Source of the DNA: Pseudomonas donghuensis
GTDB lineage: Bacteria > Pseudomonadota > Gammaproteobacteria > Pseudomonadales > Pseudomonadaceae
Direction: 5' to 3'
Assembly (NCBI RefSeq): GCF_000259195.1
Contig: NZ_JH650764.1
Span: 34,252 to 71,072 of the forward strand
Length of the DNA stretch: 36,821 nucleotides
The position numbers and the translations under genes are program-made. Shown piece by piece: positions 24,363-32,674 of this stretch (positions within the stretch are counted from its first letter, which is position 1; each line of letters opens with the position of its first letter). The notes under the pieces were generated by a model. It did no database searches. It saw nothing but the letters and a program-made list of their open reading frames with translations, and was not told the origin of the DNA.

Positions 24363-24992
24363 TTAGCCGCCTCGCAGCAGCACACCGGTGATGATCTGGT
24401 AGACACCCAGCAAGGTGATGGTCGAAGCGGAAAATACGTTGATCAGCTTCAGCTTCGAGTTTGAAAGTCTCGTGGCGAACAGGGCCGAAAATCCGCTCAA
24501 CCCCAGCCACCAACCGGCGGAGCCCAGGAAGATGCCTGTGACCATCAATGCAAGGGCATAACTGTTGCTTTGGCCCGCGCCGACGCCATCGCTGATTGCG
24601 GCGAATATGGCAATGAACGACAGGATGGTCATCGGGTTGGACAAGGTCAGCAGCAAGGTTGTGGAGTAAGCTCTCCACGGCTTGTAGGGTTCCCCGGATG
24701 ACCTGCTCGAAGTCGCTTCCGATGTGATGATTCGATAGCCCACATACGCCAGAAAAGCACCGCCGAAAATGCACAGCCAGGGTTTCCAGCCCACTAGGGT
24801 TGTGATCAACGCGCTGATCCCCAGCGCCCCGATAAAACCATAGATAGCATCCGCCGTTGCCGCGCCCAACCCGGTGGCGAACCCGGCGCGCCAGCCCTGC
24901 GTGAGGCTGCGTTGAATGCACAGCAAGCCGATCGGGCCGACTGGCGCGGCGATGCACAGGCCGATGAGCAGGGATTTCAGGAATAGCAGCAT
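24363..24992 (-). CDS. LysE-family amino-acid exporter
   Basis: 209 residues with about six membrane helices. The N-terminal GLCIAAPVGPIGLLCIQRSLTQGWRAGFATGLGAATADAIYG carries the LysE/RhtB hallmark, seen as APVGPIGLLCIQR and GLGAATADAIYG. LLTLSNPMTILSF in the middle is also a family feature. It should export a basic or neutral amino acid from the cytoplasm. It is paired with a downstream Lrp-type regulator. Base composition begins to fall toward AT here compared with the eut and dxs genes. Confidence 0.9.
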   Translation of the reverse strand: MLLFLKSLLIGLCIAAPVGPIGLLCIQRSLTQGWRAGFATGLGAATADAIYGFIGALGISALITTLVGWKPWLCIFGGAFLAYVGYRIITSEATSSRSSGEPYKPWRAYSTTLLLTLSNPMTILSFIAIFAAISDGVGAGQSNSYALALMVTGIFLGSAGWWLGLSGFSALFATRLSNSKLKLINVFSASTITLLGVYQIITGVLLRGG

Positions 24993-25155
24993 GGTTGAAT
25001 CTCCGGTGGGCGGTGACTCAAGGCTAAGGCGCGAAGTGGGCTTGGTTAATGTGGGATTGAAGGATTTTTGCGGGAGTGACGGAAGAATTTAAGGTGGTGG
25101 CGCCTGCACATGGTCTGGAGGCCCGTAATCTTCTGGGCTCGGAAATCGGCGACGG

Positions 25156-25174
25156 ATGACGTTGCAGGCGTCAT
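25156..25174. promoter_or_regulatory. Palindrome before the Nudix-like gene
   Basis: ATGACG (25156-25161) and CGTCAT (25169-25174) form an inverted repeat with a seven-base spacer, directly followed by TATCAT, a possible -10. The position suits a repressor operator for the gene starting at 25216. The rest of the gap from 24993 shows nothing clear. Confidence 0.3.
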
Positions 25175-25215
25175 TATCATGCCTTCTTGTACCTATCTCG
25201 CATTGAGCAACGAAT

Positions 25216-26037
25216 ATGACATGGATTATCCCCCAGGCCAGCGCATACGGCGGCGTTCTATTGAACTCCGATGGACAGGTTCTCTTGTGCGAGCCGGCAA
25301 ATCACCACGACGGCTATGTCTGGACATTTGCCAAGGCGCGCCCGCTCGCTGACGAGGAGCCAGAGCAAACAGCTGTCCGCGCGGTGCGTGTGGACGCGGG
25401 GCACGAAGGTAAAGTGATCGGCGTACTCCCTGGGCTCTATGAAGGCGGTACAAGCAAGAATGCTTTTTTTCTAATGATCTCGGGTTTCGCTCACGGCCCG
25501 ACAGGGGGCCACACCCAAAACACGTGTTGGGCGAGTTTTGAGCACGCGCGCGAACTCATTGGCAAAACAACCAACCCCATCGGTCGCACCCGTGATCTAC
25601 AGGTGCTTGAGGCTACTCAGCGGTGGTTAGCAAGCAACCGCAAGGGTGTCGTCGCTTTCGAGCAACAAGGCTCAAAAGGCTGGGCGGTCAAGGGCAATTG
25701 GCTCACTAAGGAAATGCCAGAGCAATTCGTAACCCTTTCTCTGGATTTTGTTCTCGACGCTGAAGAGGCGTGTGCCATCCGCAAGGGATTTATCCCGTCT
25801 GAGATGGAAGAAAAATGGTTCAGTTATTACGTGGACGATGTGCTTTATCAGCATCGTAGCTGGACGGGGGTTCTGGTGGACCGCATCAGGTTTGTCGACG
25901 AGGCAGACGGTATTCGGGCAATACAAGCCGATGTGAACCGAGATCAAGAGCAGTATTCGCAAATGGATGATGCGCAAGATATACGGCGCATAGAATCAAT
26001 GGTTCGAAACCTGGCGAGCCGTAATCGGTTGGTGTAG
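25216..26037 (+). CDS. Degenerate Nudix-like domain fused to an unrecognised C-terminal domain
   Basis: 273 residues. Residues 1-135 look like a Nudix fold (ASAYGGVLLNSDGQVLLCEP, then LGLYEGGTS-like strands and NTCWASFEHA). The Nudix box region (41-63) keeps Glu48 and Arg55 at their spacing, but the Glu after Arg is Ala56 and the catalytic Glu-Glu pair is Val59-Asp60, so pyrophosphohydrolase activity is doubtful. Residues 145-273 hold KWFSYYVDDVLYQHRSWTG (200-218), a conserved-looking motif of a domain I have seen near ADP-ribose-related proteins but cannot name. The gene is visibly richer in A/T than its neighbours and has weak ribosome-site bases, so it may be horizontally acquired. Confidence 0.65.
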   Translation: MTWIIPQASAYGGVLLNSDGQVLLCEPANHHDGYVWTFAKARPLADEEPEQTAVRAVRVDAGHEGKVIGVLPGLYEGGTSKNAFFLMISGFAHGPTGGHTQNTCWASFEHARELIGKTTNPIGRTRDLQVLEATQRWLASNRKGVVAFEQQGSKGWAVKGNWLTKEMPEQFVTLSLDFVLDAEEACAIRKGFIPSEMEEKWFSYYVDDVLYQHRSWTGVLVDRIRFVDEADGIRAIQADVNRDQEQYSQMDDAQDIRRIESMVRNLASRNRLV

Positions 26038-26110
26038 CCGGCCGATTTCTGAGTACCAACATGCCAATGATGTGGATGCGCGAGCGAGTGCGCATCTGGC
26101 GGCTATCGTT

Positions 26111-26134
26111 GCCGGCTATTGATGGCTGGCTTTT
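26111..26134 (+). terminator. Intrinsic terminator after the Nudix-like gene
   Basis: GCCGGC (26111-26116) pairs with GCTGGC (26125-26130), with one G-T pair and an eight-base loop, and TTTT follows at once. It is 75 bases after the stop codon and in the right orientation. Confidence 0.6.
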
Positions 26135-26145
26135 CAACCAGGCAT

Positions 26146-26170
26146 TAAAAAGCCGGCTTGTGGCCGGCTT
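26146..26170 (-). terminator. Intrinsic terminator for the repressor gene (minus strand)
   Basis: AAGCCGGC (26150-26157) and GCCGGCTT (26163-26170) form an eight-base-pair stem. On the minus strand the stem is followed by TTTTTAATG. It lies about 200 bases downstream of the repressor stop. Apart from the two terminators, the stretch 26041-26367 shows no supported gene; a 76-codon open frame on the minus strand has no recognisable features. Confidence 0.6.
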
Positions 26171-26367
26171 CCGGGGACGGGCTTGGCTAATTTTTGGTAA
26201 GCCGCAACCGCCTTAAAATCGTTGCTCCGGCGCTGGGGCCGGGAGGTGGCGGGCAAGCGGTGGGGTGCCGCGCCAGGGCCGCGGGCGAGCTGGGCCGCCG
26301 GGCTAAATGTGCGGCGTAGCATACTGGGATTGGCCAGCGATGCCCAGCAAAAATTCTTCGCCAACGC

Positions 26368-27078
26368 TCAAGCCGGGCGGCTGTCGCGCAGGTGGCCCCA
26401 CCAGAAGACCCAGCCGAGCACCTCCAGGTGCTGGGTCTTGAGTTGCGCCGGGCTGTAGGTTTCAGTCGGGTATTCGTCGCTGTCCTGGCTGTGCAGGCGC
26501 AAGGCGCCATTGGCGCGGCGGCTGAGGCTGTTGATGCGCAGGCGGCCATTGTGCAGCAGGGCGTAGATCTCGCCGTCGACCACGCGGGTGAGGCTGCGGT
26601 CGACGGCCAGGGTGGTGCCGCGTGGTAGCAGCGGGCTCATGTTGTGCCCGGGCATGCTCAGGCACAGGGCATCGCCAGGGTCGACCCCCAGGGCGTCGAG
26701 GGCGCGGATGGGCAGGCGCAGGTAGCGGTCATCAACAGCTTTTAACTGGCGGGCCTGGACGCTGTAGAACGGCAGTTGGATGTCATTGTGGTTGTGCGCC
26801 GCCAACAGGCTGGCATCGGGGCTTTCGACGCCCGGGCGGGCCGCCTGGCTGTTGAGGCGCGGCAAGGGGTTGGGGTGTTTGGGGCCTTCGCCGTTGCGCA
26901 GCCAACGGCTACGCACGCACAACAGTTCGGCGATTTCATCCAGGCGGGCCAAGGGCACGCCGCGCTTGAACCAGTTGTTGACGTGCTGCGGCGTGACCTT
27001 GCGTTGCGCGGCAAAGTCGGAGGGGGACAGGTTGCACTCGCTCAGGAGCACTTTGAGACGATCGCCAGATGTATTCAT
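26368..27078 (-). CDS. Phage-type repressor, S24 fold with its catalytic residues lost
   Basis: 236 residues from the ATG at 27078. An XRE/CI-type helix-turn-helix (SPSDFAAQRKVTPQHVNNWFKRGVPLARL) occupies residues 18-47, seen as AAQRKVTPQHVNNWFKRG. The C-terminal half has the peptidase S24 fold of LexA, CI and PrtR, including GDALCLSMPGHNMSP and DGEIYALLHNGRLRINSL. Where active proteins have GDSM the sequence is GHNM, so the catalytic Ser is Asn146, and the catalytic Lys position is Asn183. The protein should therefore not self-cleave after DNA damage. It may bind constitutively or answer another signal. No prophage genes are beside it. Confidence 0.8.
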   Translation of the reverse strand: MNTSGDRLKVLLSECNLSPSDFAAQRKVTPQHVNNWFKRGVPLARLDEIAELLCVRSRWLRNGEGPKHPNPLPRLNSQAARPGVESPDASLLAAHNHNDIQLPFYSVQARQLKAVDDRYLRLPIRALDALGVDPGDALCLSMPGHNMSPLLPRGTTLAVDRSLTRVVDGEIYALLHNGRLRINSLSRRANGALRLHSQDSDEYPTETYSPAQLKTQHLEVLGWVFWWGHLRDSRPA

Positions 27079-27347
27079 GAGGCCCGAGTTTAGTGGGCTT
27101 GCAGCGCCTGGGCTATAAACGCGAGGTTCATTTTGAAGGCGGGAAAATGGCTGGCTTACAGGCGTTTGCCTAGGCTGGCGTAAGAGGTTTCCTGGCAAAA
27201 AATCCACTTGGAAGGTGTTCGGACCTATCCTACGCACGCTGCTGCCTTTTCACTGTTGTGATAAAGGTGCTACAGGGCTAGTTTCCTCGGGTCGCTACGT
27301 TGGCGACCGGGTGTGAGAGCTCGAGTAGATAGTAGAAGCAGCTAGTT

Positions 27348-27491
27348 ATGGCAGCTGTGCGCGGGCAGACCTCGGTCTGGCCGGGTTTCCTATGTCTACC
27401 GGTCTCTCACCCCGCGTACGGCTGCCACCCTAATCCTGTGAGAAGGATTGAGGTGGAGGCTCCCACCTTGAATGGGGCGTTCTTGCCCTGA
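27348..27491 (+). CDS. Possible 47-residue small protein inside the structured region
   Basis: The frame starts at an ATG and reads MAAVRGQTSVWPGFLCLPV, then SHPAYGCHPNPVRRIEV and ends GAFLP before TGA. It contains two cysteines and several prolines. There is no clear ribosome site (AGAAGC is the best). The RNA structure explains the sequence at least as well, since both sides of several helices fall inside this frame. Listed as a low-confidence alternative reading. Confidence 0.2.
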   Translation: MAAVRGQTSVWPGFLCLPVSHPAYGCHPNPVRRIEVEAPTLNGAFLP

Positions 27492-27494
27492 AAC

Positions 27495-27522
27495 AAAAAG
27501 CCCCGCAGGTGCGGGGCTTTTT
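27495..27522. terminator. Bidirectional intrinsic terminator (ppa and opposite strand)
   Basis: AAAAAGCCCCGC and GCGGGGCTTTTT are a perfect 12-base-pair inverted repeat with an AGGT loop. Both strands therefore end in a GC stem plus five Ts. It lies 12 bases after the ppa stop and would also end any plus-strand RNA from the structured region. Confidence 0.9.
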
Positions 27523-27534
27523 GTTGAGGGTTGC

Positions 27535-28062
27535 TTAGCCTTTGTAAGCTGCAACCGACTTGGTGATCGCGGCGCGAGCGGCGTCAGCGCCATCCCAGCC
27601 TTCGATCTTGACCCACTTGCCTTTCTCGAGATCTTTGTAGTTCGCGAAGAAGTGCTCGATCTGCTGGATCAGCAGGGCAGGCAGGTCGGTGTATTCTTTG
27701 ACGTCGACGTACAGTTGCGACAGTTTGTCGTGCGGTACGGCGATGACTTTGGCGTCGCCGCCGCCATCGTCGGTCATGTTCAGGATGCCGACCGGACGGG
27801 CGCGGATGACCGAGCCTGGGGCAACCGGGTACGGCGTCACGACCAGCACGTCGAGGGGATCACCGTCGTCGGCCAGGGTGTTGGGGATGTAGCCGTAGTT
27901 GGCCGGGTAGAACATCGGGGTGGCCATGAAACGGTCAACGAACAGGCAGTCGCTGTCCTTGTCGATCTCGTATTTGATCGGCGCGTGGTTGGCTGGAATC
28001 TCGATGGCGACGTAGATGTCGTTCGGCAGGTCTTTGCCAGCCGGAATCTTGCTGTAGCTCAT
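27535..28062 (-). CDS. ppa: Inorganic pyrophosphatase
   Basis: 175 residues, the length of family I soluble pyrophosphatases. It hydrolyses pyrophosphate to two phosphates and so pulls nucleic-acid and other syntheses forward. The signature [12 protein letters not shown] with the three metal-binding aspartates is intact, as are [27 protein letters not shown] and the late [17 protein letters not shown] segment, seen as [11 protein letters not shown]. It is flanked by a strong terminator downstream. A GGGGGCACTGCCCAATG region precedes the start. Confidence 0.98.
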   Translation of the reverse strand: MSYSKIPAGKDLPNDIYVAIEIPANHAPIKYEIDKDSDCLFVDRFMATPMFYPANYGYIPNTLADDGDPLDVLVVTPYPVAPGSVIRARPVGILNMTDDGGGDAKVIAVPHDKLSQLYVDVKEYTDLPALLIQQIEHFFANYKDLEKGKWVKIEGWDGADAARAAITKSVAAYKG

Positions 28063-28153
28063 TGGGCAGTGCCCCCATGTTTGGCCAAAAATTGGTCGCG
28101 ATTATAGGCACATTCCGCTGCGCTTGCCACGCCCGCCCGGATGTCCGGCTGGC

Positions 28154-28969
28154 TCAGTCCTGGGGCTGCCGGTAATGCGGGTGATGGTGCTGCAACTGCT
28201 GCAGGCGGGCGAGCGGATCCTGGCGGTAAAAGCCGCGCAGTTGCTGGTACACCGCAGGGTAGGCGTCGTTGAGCAGGTCGGGGGCGCTGAAGAAGTATTC
28301 GCTGGTCACGGCAAAGAACTCCGCCGGGTTTTCCGCGGCATAGGGGTCGATGGCGGTCTCGGCGTCGGGGTTGCGGTCGAGCTGGCGGTTGAGGTCGTCA
28401 AAGGCCTCCTGCATGGCCTGGGCCCAGTCGCTGACGCGTAAATCGCTGTGCAGTGGCGGCAGGCCGTTGGCATCGCCATTGAGCATGTCGAGCTTGTGCG
28501 CCAGTTCGTGGATCACCAGGTTGTAGCCTTCCCAGCCACCGCTGGCCTGTACCCCCGGCCAGGCCAGGATCACCGGGCCCTGCTGCCAGGCTTCGCCACT
28601 GTGCTCACCGTCCCACTCGTGTTCGATACCACTGGCGTCGCGATGGCGCTGGGGGCTGAGGAAGTCGTCGGGGTAGAGGATGATCTCGTGGAAACCCTGG
28701 TACCAGTTCAGCTCGCCCAGGTGCAGCAGCGGCAGTTGCGCCTGGGCGGCGAGAAACAGCCGCTGCTCGCCGTCCAGCTCGACCCCGGGCAGGGCACTGA
28801 GGTGTTTGTCGTGCAGGAACAGTACGCAGGCTTCACGCAGCCATTGGTCTTCTTCGTCGCTGAGGCCATCGAGCATCGGCAGGCGCTCGCGCACCCGCTG
28901 CCAGCGCTGCGGGTCGAGCGGGTGTCGGGCCAGGGTGCGGCGACGGCGCCAGGCGCGGAGCGACCACAT
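28154..28969 (-). CDS. mtfA: Zinc metallopeptidase of the MtfA (M90) family
   Basis: 271 residues. The HExxH zinc site is VIHELAHKLDMLNG, with a downstream glutamate in NPAEFFAVTSEYFF as the likely third ligand. The N-terminus (SLRAWRRRRTLARHPLDPQ) and ILYPDDFLSPQRHRD region match MtfA. In E. coli MtfA binds the repressor Mlc and has aminopeptidase activity; the target here is not known. It starts nine bases after the dedA stop, so it is probably the second gene of a dedA-mtfA operon. Confidence 0.9.
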   Translation of the reverse strand: MWSLRAWRRRRTLARHPLDPQRWQRVRERLPMLDGLSDEEDQWLREACVLFLHDKHLSALPGVELDGEQRLFLAAQAQLPLLHLGELNWYQGFHEIILYPDDFLSPQRHRDASGIEHEWDGEHSGEAWQQGPVILAWPGVQASGGWEGYNLVIHELAHKLDMLNGDANGLPPLHSDLRVSDWAQAMQEAFDDLNRQLDRNPDAETAIDPYAAENPAEFFAVTSEYFFSAPDLLNDAYPAVYQQLRGFYRQDPLARLQQLQHHHPHYRQPQD

Positions 28970-28978
28970 AGGCCGGGC

Positions 28979-29629
28979 TTAGTGAACCTTGGCTTCGTTG
29001 CGGCTCATGCGGCTGCGCACTACGCCGATGATCATCGGCACCAGCGACAGCAGGATGATGGCGACGATCATCAGCGACAGGTTCTGCTTGATGAACGGCA
29101 CGTTGCCGAAGAAATAGCCGAGGGTCACCAGGCCGCCCACCCAGAGCACGGTACCGGCGACGCTGAAGCCGAGAAAACGCGGGTAGTGCATTTTCGCGAT
29201 GCCGGCGACGAACGGCGCGAAGGTCCGCAGGATCGGCAGGAAGCGCGCCAGGGTCACGGTCTTGCCGCCATGGCGTTCGTAGAAGTCGTGGGTCTGCTGC
29301 AGGTAGTCGCGGCGGAAGATCTTCGAGTTGGGGTTGCGGAACAAGCGTTCGCCCGCCGTTCGGCCAATCACGTAGTTGGTGCTGTCGCCGAGGATGGCTG
29401 CGGCCATCAGCAGGCCGCCGAGCAGAACCGGGTCCATGCCGCCGCCAGCAGCGACGGCGCCGGCGATGAACAGCAGGGAATCACCCGGCAGGAACGGCAT
29501 GACCACCAGACCGGTCTCGCAAAAGATCACCAGGAACAGGATCGCGTAGATCCACGGGCCGTAGTTGTTGACCAACAGGTCCAGGTAGGCATCGAGATGC
29601 AGAATAAGGTCCAGCGGGTTGAAATCCAT
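28979..29629 (-). CDS. DedA-family inner-membrane protein
   Basis: 216 residues from the ATG at 29629, six bases after AGGTG; a GTG nine bases earlier is possible. The family core is clear: ETGLVVMPFLPGDSLLFIAG, the GDSTNYVIGRTAGERLF segment and TLARFLPILRTFAPFVAGIAKM, seen as FLPILRTFAPFVAG. Five or so hydrophobic segments are present. DedA proteins affect membrane lipid scrambling, proton-motive force and antimicrobial peptide tolerance. The C-terminus ends in a basic cytosolic tail. Confidence 0.92.
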   Translation of the reverse strand: MDFNPLDLILHLDAYLDLLVNNYGPWIYAILFLVIFCETGLVVMPFLPGDSLLFIAGAVAAGGGMDPVLLGGLLMAAAILGDSTNYVIGRTAGERLFRNPNSKIFRRDYLQQTHDFYERHGGKTVTLARFLPILRTFAPFVAGIAKMHYPRFLGFSVAGTVLWVGGLVTLGYFFGNVPFIKQNLSLMIVAIILLSLVPMIIGVVRSRMSRNEAKVH

Positions 29630-29742
29630 GTACAGCACCTGTGTTCTTGACCCGAGGGACGGGCTTGCGATGGCTGGCAGTGCGAATGCGGACGGTCGCT
29701 ACCCGGGAGATGGGTAAAGTTTCACACACAATGAAGAGGCGC

Positions 29743-29748
29743 ATTATA
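29743..29748 (-). promoter_or_regulatory. -10 element for dedA-mtfA
   Basis: The minus strand carries a perfect TATAAT here, with transcription expected near 29736, about 107 bases before the dedA ATG. The -35 is weak (CAGGCA at a 17-base spacer). The surrounding sequence has no other candidate. Confidence 0.5.
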
Positions 29749-29805
29749 CGGCTACGAACAGATTGTGCCTGCGCAGTTTGTAGCGGCGGATGTCGAATGG
29801 ATGTG

Positions 29806-29830
29806 AACGGCAGGCGCGGCGCCTGCCGTT
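29806..29830. other. Perfect 12-base palindrome after the GNAT gene
   Basis: AACGGCAGGCGC and GCGCCTGCCGTT flank a single G. It lies nine bases beyond the GNAT stop codon (minus strand) and can fold into a strong hairpin. No T-run follows, so it would be a weak terminator or a message-stabilising end. Confidence 0.55.
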
Positions 29831-29839
29831 GCGCCCGGA

Positions 29840-30298
29840 TCAGTCCGAGTTGATAGGCAGGATGTAGCTCTTGAACTCGGTGTCTTCGTGAAAACCGATG
29901 GATTCGTAGGTTTTCATCGCCACTTCGTTGTTGCTGCTGGTAGACACCCGCAGGCGCACCGCGTTGGTTTCCTTGGCCAGCTTCTTGGCTGCGCGCATCA
30001 GGTGGTCGGCCACCAGCATGCGCCGGGAGTCTTCGGCGACATAGATGTCGTTGAGGATCCACACGCGCTTGAGCGACAGCGACGAAAAGCTCGGGTAGAG
30101 CTGGCAGAAGCCCATCAGTTTGCTGTCGTCATCGTCCGGCAGGGCCAGGTAGATGATCGACTCGCCACGTTCCAGGCGTTTTTCCAGGAATGAGCGCGAG
30201 GAGTCCGGGTAAGGCAGCTGGCCGTAGAACTCGCGGTACCTGACGAACAGCGGGACCAGCATGTCCAGGTGTTCCAGGGTTGCTTGGATGATTCGCAT
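29840..30298 (-). CDS. GNAT-family N-acetyltransferase
   Basis: 152 residues. The fold is recognisable by the beta-strand FCQLYPSFSSLSLKRVWILNDIYVAEDSRRMLVADHLMRAAKKLA, seen as ILNDIYVAEDSRRMLVADHLM, which is acetyl-CoA binding motif A with an unusual RRMLVA loop in place of the common RGxG. The C-terminal AMKTYESIGFHED is also typical. The acceptor is unknown. It lies between dedA and eutC on the same strand, as in related Pseudomonas. Confidence 0.88.
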   Translation of the reverse strand: MRIIQATLEHLDMLVPLFVRYREFYGQLPYPDSSRSFLEKRLERGESIIYLALPDDDDSKLMGFCQLYPSFSSLSLKRVWILNDIYVAEDSRRMLVADHLMRAAKKLAKETNAVRLRVSTSSNNEVAMKTYESIGFHEDTEFKSYILPINSD

Positions 30299-30392
30299 AA
30301 GCAGGCCTCAGAGTCCATGGGAGTTTACGGTGAGTCGCCGACAGCCTGGGTAGATGCTGCCTGAAAGCAATTAGAAAACGCAATCTAGGATC

Positions 30393-31217
30393 TCAAGGTT
30401 TACTCAGCAGGAAGTTTGCGCTTTTCGGCGCATCGCTGTCTGACTCAAGGGTTTGCACCTGGGCTTCATCCTTCAGGTTGACCCCCGACAACTGCCGCCG
30501 ACAGGCTTCGCGCATCAGGTACAACAGGCGATGGGCGGCCATGCCGTAGCTCAGACCTTCCAGGCGCACGTTGGAAATGCAGTTGCGGTAGGCATCGGTG
30601 AGGCCGACCTTGGGGTTGTAGGTGAAATACAGCCCGAGGCTGTCCGGCGAGCTCAGGCCTGGGCGTTCGCCGATCAGGATCACAGTCATCTTGGCCCGGA
30701 GCAGTTCGCCCACTTCATCGGCAACCGCCACCCGGCCTTGCTCCACCAATACCACCGGTGAGGTCGACCAGCCGTCGGCGGCGCTCTGTTCTTCCAGGCG
30801 GGCGAGAAACGGCAGGGTATGGCGGTGCACGGCCAGGGCCGAGAGGCCGTCGGCGACGACGATGGCCAGGTCAACGCCGCCGGGGTTGGCCTGGGCATGC
30901 TCGCGCAGCCGTTGTGCTGAATCGTCGTGCAGCCGGCGCCCCAGATCGGGGCGTTGCAGGTAGCTGTGGCGATCGGCGGCGGCACTGTGCAGCAACAGGC
31001 TGTCACGCCCGCGTGCGCTCAATTGCTCGCGCAGGCCGGCGTGGTCGAAGGCCAGGTGCACGGCATCGCGGGCCTGGGCGTGGGCGAACTGGAAGTCGAG
31101 CTGGGCGCCAGTGGGCAGGCTGGTACCGGTGCGGCCCAGGGCAATGCGCGCCGGGGTCAGGCGGCGCAATTCCAGCCAGGGATTGCTGCTGTTGTCGTGT
31201 TGGGGAGTGTTGGCCAT
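30393..31217 (-). CDS. eutC: Ethanolamine ammonia-lyase small subunit
   Basis: 274 residues, slightly shorter than the E. coli subunit (295). With EutB it forms the adenosylcobalamin-dependent lyase that turns ethanolamine into acetaldehyde and ammonia. Typical stretches are [35 protein letters not shown], seen as [11 protein letters not shown] and [11 protein letters not shown], then [36 protein letters not shown] and [15 protein letters not shown]. The start is 11 bases after the eutB stop, so the two are co-translated. No eut microcompartment shell genes are nearby. Confidence 0.96.
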   Translation of the reverse strand: MANTPQHDNSSNPWLELRRLTPARIALGRTGTSLPTGAQLDFQFAHAQARDAVHLAFDHAGLREQLSARGRDSLLLHSAAADRHSYLQRPDLGRRLHDDSAQRLREHAQANPGGVDLAIVVADGLSALAVHRHTLPFLARLEEQSAADGWSTSPVVLVEQGRVAVADEVGELLRAKMTVILIGERPGLSSPDSLGLYFTYNPKVGLTDAYRNCISNVRLEGLSYGMAAHRLLYLMREACRRQLSGVNLKDEAQVQTLESDSDAPKSANFLLSKP

Positions 31218-31228
31218 AGTCGACTCGC

Positions 31229-32623
31229 TTATCCCAGTTGCGCCAGGGCCTGGCGGAAGGCCGGAGGCAGGTTGTCACCAAAACGCACCCGGCCGTCGGC
31301 CTGGGTGAAAATGCCCATGCGCGCCAGCCAGGCCTCGAATTCCGGCGCGGGCTTGAGGCCCAGGGTCTGGCGGGCGTAGAGCGCATCGTGAAACGAGGTG
31401 GTCTGGTAGTTGAGCATGATGTCGTCGGAGCCGGGGATGCCCATGATGAAGTTGATCCCGGCGACACCCAGCAGGGTCAGGAGCATGTCCATGTCATCCT
31501 GGTCGGCTTCGGCGTGGTTGGTGTAGCAGATGTCGCAACCCATGGGCACGCCGAGCAGCTTGCCGCAGAAGTGATCCTCAAGCCCGGCGCGGATGATCTG
31601 CTTGCCGTTGTAGAGGTATTCCGGGCCGATGAAGCCGACCACGGTGTTGACCAGAAACGGCTTGAAGTGGCGGGCCACGGCATACGCGCGGGTTTCGCAG
31701 GTTTGTTGGTCGACGCCATGGTGGGCATTGGCCGACAGGGCGCTGCCCTGGCCGGTCTCGAAGTACATCAGGTTCTGCCCGAGGGTGCCGCGGTTGAGGC
31801 TGAGACCTGCGTCGTAGCCTTCCTTGAGCACATTGAGGTTGATGCCGAAACTGGCGTTGGCCGCCTCGGTGCCGGCAATCGACTGGAATACCAGGTCCAG
31901 CGGCACGCCACGGTTGATCGCCTCGATCGAGGTGGTCACGTGGGTCAGCACGCAGGCCTGGGTCGGGATGTCGTAGCGCTGGATGATGGCGTCGAGCATC
32001 TCCAGCAGCGCGCAGATCGAGGCGATGCTGTCGGTGGCCGGGTTGATGCCGATCATGGCATCGCCGTTGCCGTACAGCAGGCCGTCGAGAATGCTTGCGG
32101 CAATGCCCGCCGGCTCATCGGTGGGGTGGTTGGGCTGCAGGCGGGTCGACAGGCGCCCGCGCAGGCCCATGGTGCCGCGAAAACGGGTGACCACGCGGAT
32201 CTTCTGCGCCACCAGCACCAGGTCTTGGACGCGCATGATCTTCGAGACTGCCGCGGCCATTTCCGGGGTCAGGCCCGGGGCCAATGCACGCAGGCTGTGT
32301 TCATCGGCTGCTTCGCTGAGCAGCCAGTCGCGCAGCCCGCCCACGGTCAGGTGGCTGACGGCGGCAAAGGCGCTGGCATCATGGGTGTCGATGATCAGCC
32401 GGGTGACTTCATCGTCTTCGTAAGGGATCAGCGCTTCGCTCAAGAAGTGCTTGAGCGGGATATCGGCCAGGGCCATCTGCGCCGCCACTCGTTCTCCATC
32501 GTTGCTGGCGGCGACGCCGGCGAGAAAGTCACCCGAGCGCGCCGGGCTGGCCTTGGCCATGACTTCCTTGAGGCTGTCGAAACGGTAGGTCTGGTTGCCC
32601 GCCGTGTGTACAAAACTTGCCAT
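31229..32623 (-). CDS. eutB: Ethanolamine ammonia-lyase large subunit
   Basis: 464 residues, full length for EutB. This TIM-barrel subunit holds the active site. Visible pieces include [29 protein letters not shown], seen as [45 protein letters not shown] and [18 protein letters not shown], all characteristic. It requires adenosylcobalamin, so growth on ethanolamine depends on B12 synthesis or on uptake through proteins such as BtuB/BtuF at the start of the window. It is 51 bases after the permease stop. Confidence 0.97.
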   Translation of the reverse strand: MASFVHTAGNQTYRFDSLKEVMAKASPARSGDFLAGVAASNDGERVAAQMALADIPLKHFLSEALIPYEDDEVTRLIIDTHDASAFAAVSHLTVGGLRDWLLSEAADEHSLRALAPGLTPEMAAAVSKIMRVQDLVLVAQKIRVVTRFRGTMGLRGRLSTRLQPNHPTDEPAGIAASILDGLLYGNGDAMIGINPATDSIASICALLEMLDAIIQRYDIPTQACVLTHVTTSIEAINRGVPLDLVFQSIAGTEAANASFGINLNVLKEGYDAGLSLNRGTLGQNLMYFETGQGSALSANAHHGVDQQTCETRAYAVARHFKPFLVNTVVGFIGPEYLYNGKQIIRAGLEDHFCGKLLGVPMGCDICYTNHAEADQDDMDMLLTLLGVAGINFIMGIPGSDDIMLNYQTTSFHDALYARQTLGLKPAPEFEAWLARMGIFTQADGRVRFGDNLPPAFRQALAQLG

Positions 32624-32674
32624 ACAGACTCTCCAGAACGCCGCAGGGCTGGCCTGCGGCGTAGGTGGCGTTGA

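Larger units (their letters stand above)
27265..27522 (+). ncRNA. Candidate structured RNA upstream of the ppa terminator
   Basis: Plus-strand helices follow one another: GGTCGC/GCGACC (27290-27308); a 16-pair helix with G-U pairs between 27350-27365 and 27411-27426, enclosing CAGACC/GGTCTG (27366-27379) and CCGG/CCGG (27381-27402); AATCCT/AGGATT (27432-27449); AGGTGG/CCACCT (27451-27468); then the terminator at 27495-27522. I recall similar sequences before other Pseudomonas genes, so this may be a dispersed element. TTGTGA, 17 bases, TAGTTT (27255-27283) is a weak possible promoter. The minus strand could be the functional one, and a 47-residue open frame overlaps. Confidence 0.5.

Noticed and set aside
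25110..25352. An 80-codon plus-strand frame before and across the Nudix-like gene start
   Set aside because: It overlaps the longer gene in another frame and has no recognisable features.
26134..26364. A 76-codon minus-strand frame after the repressor gene
   Set aside because: No ribosome site or family features, it is rich in Pro/Arg/Ala, and it contains the terminator hairpin of the repressor gene.
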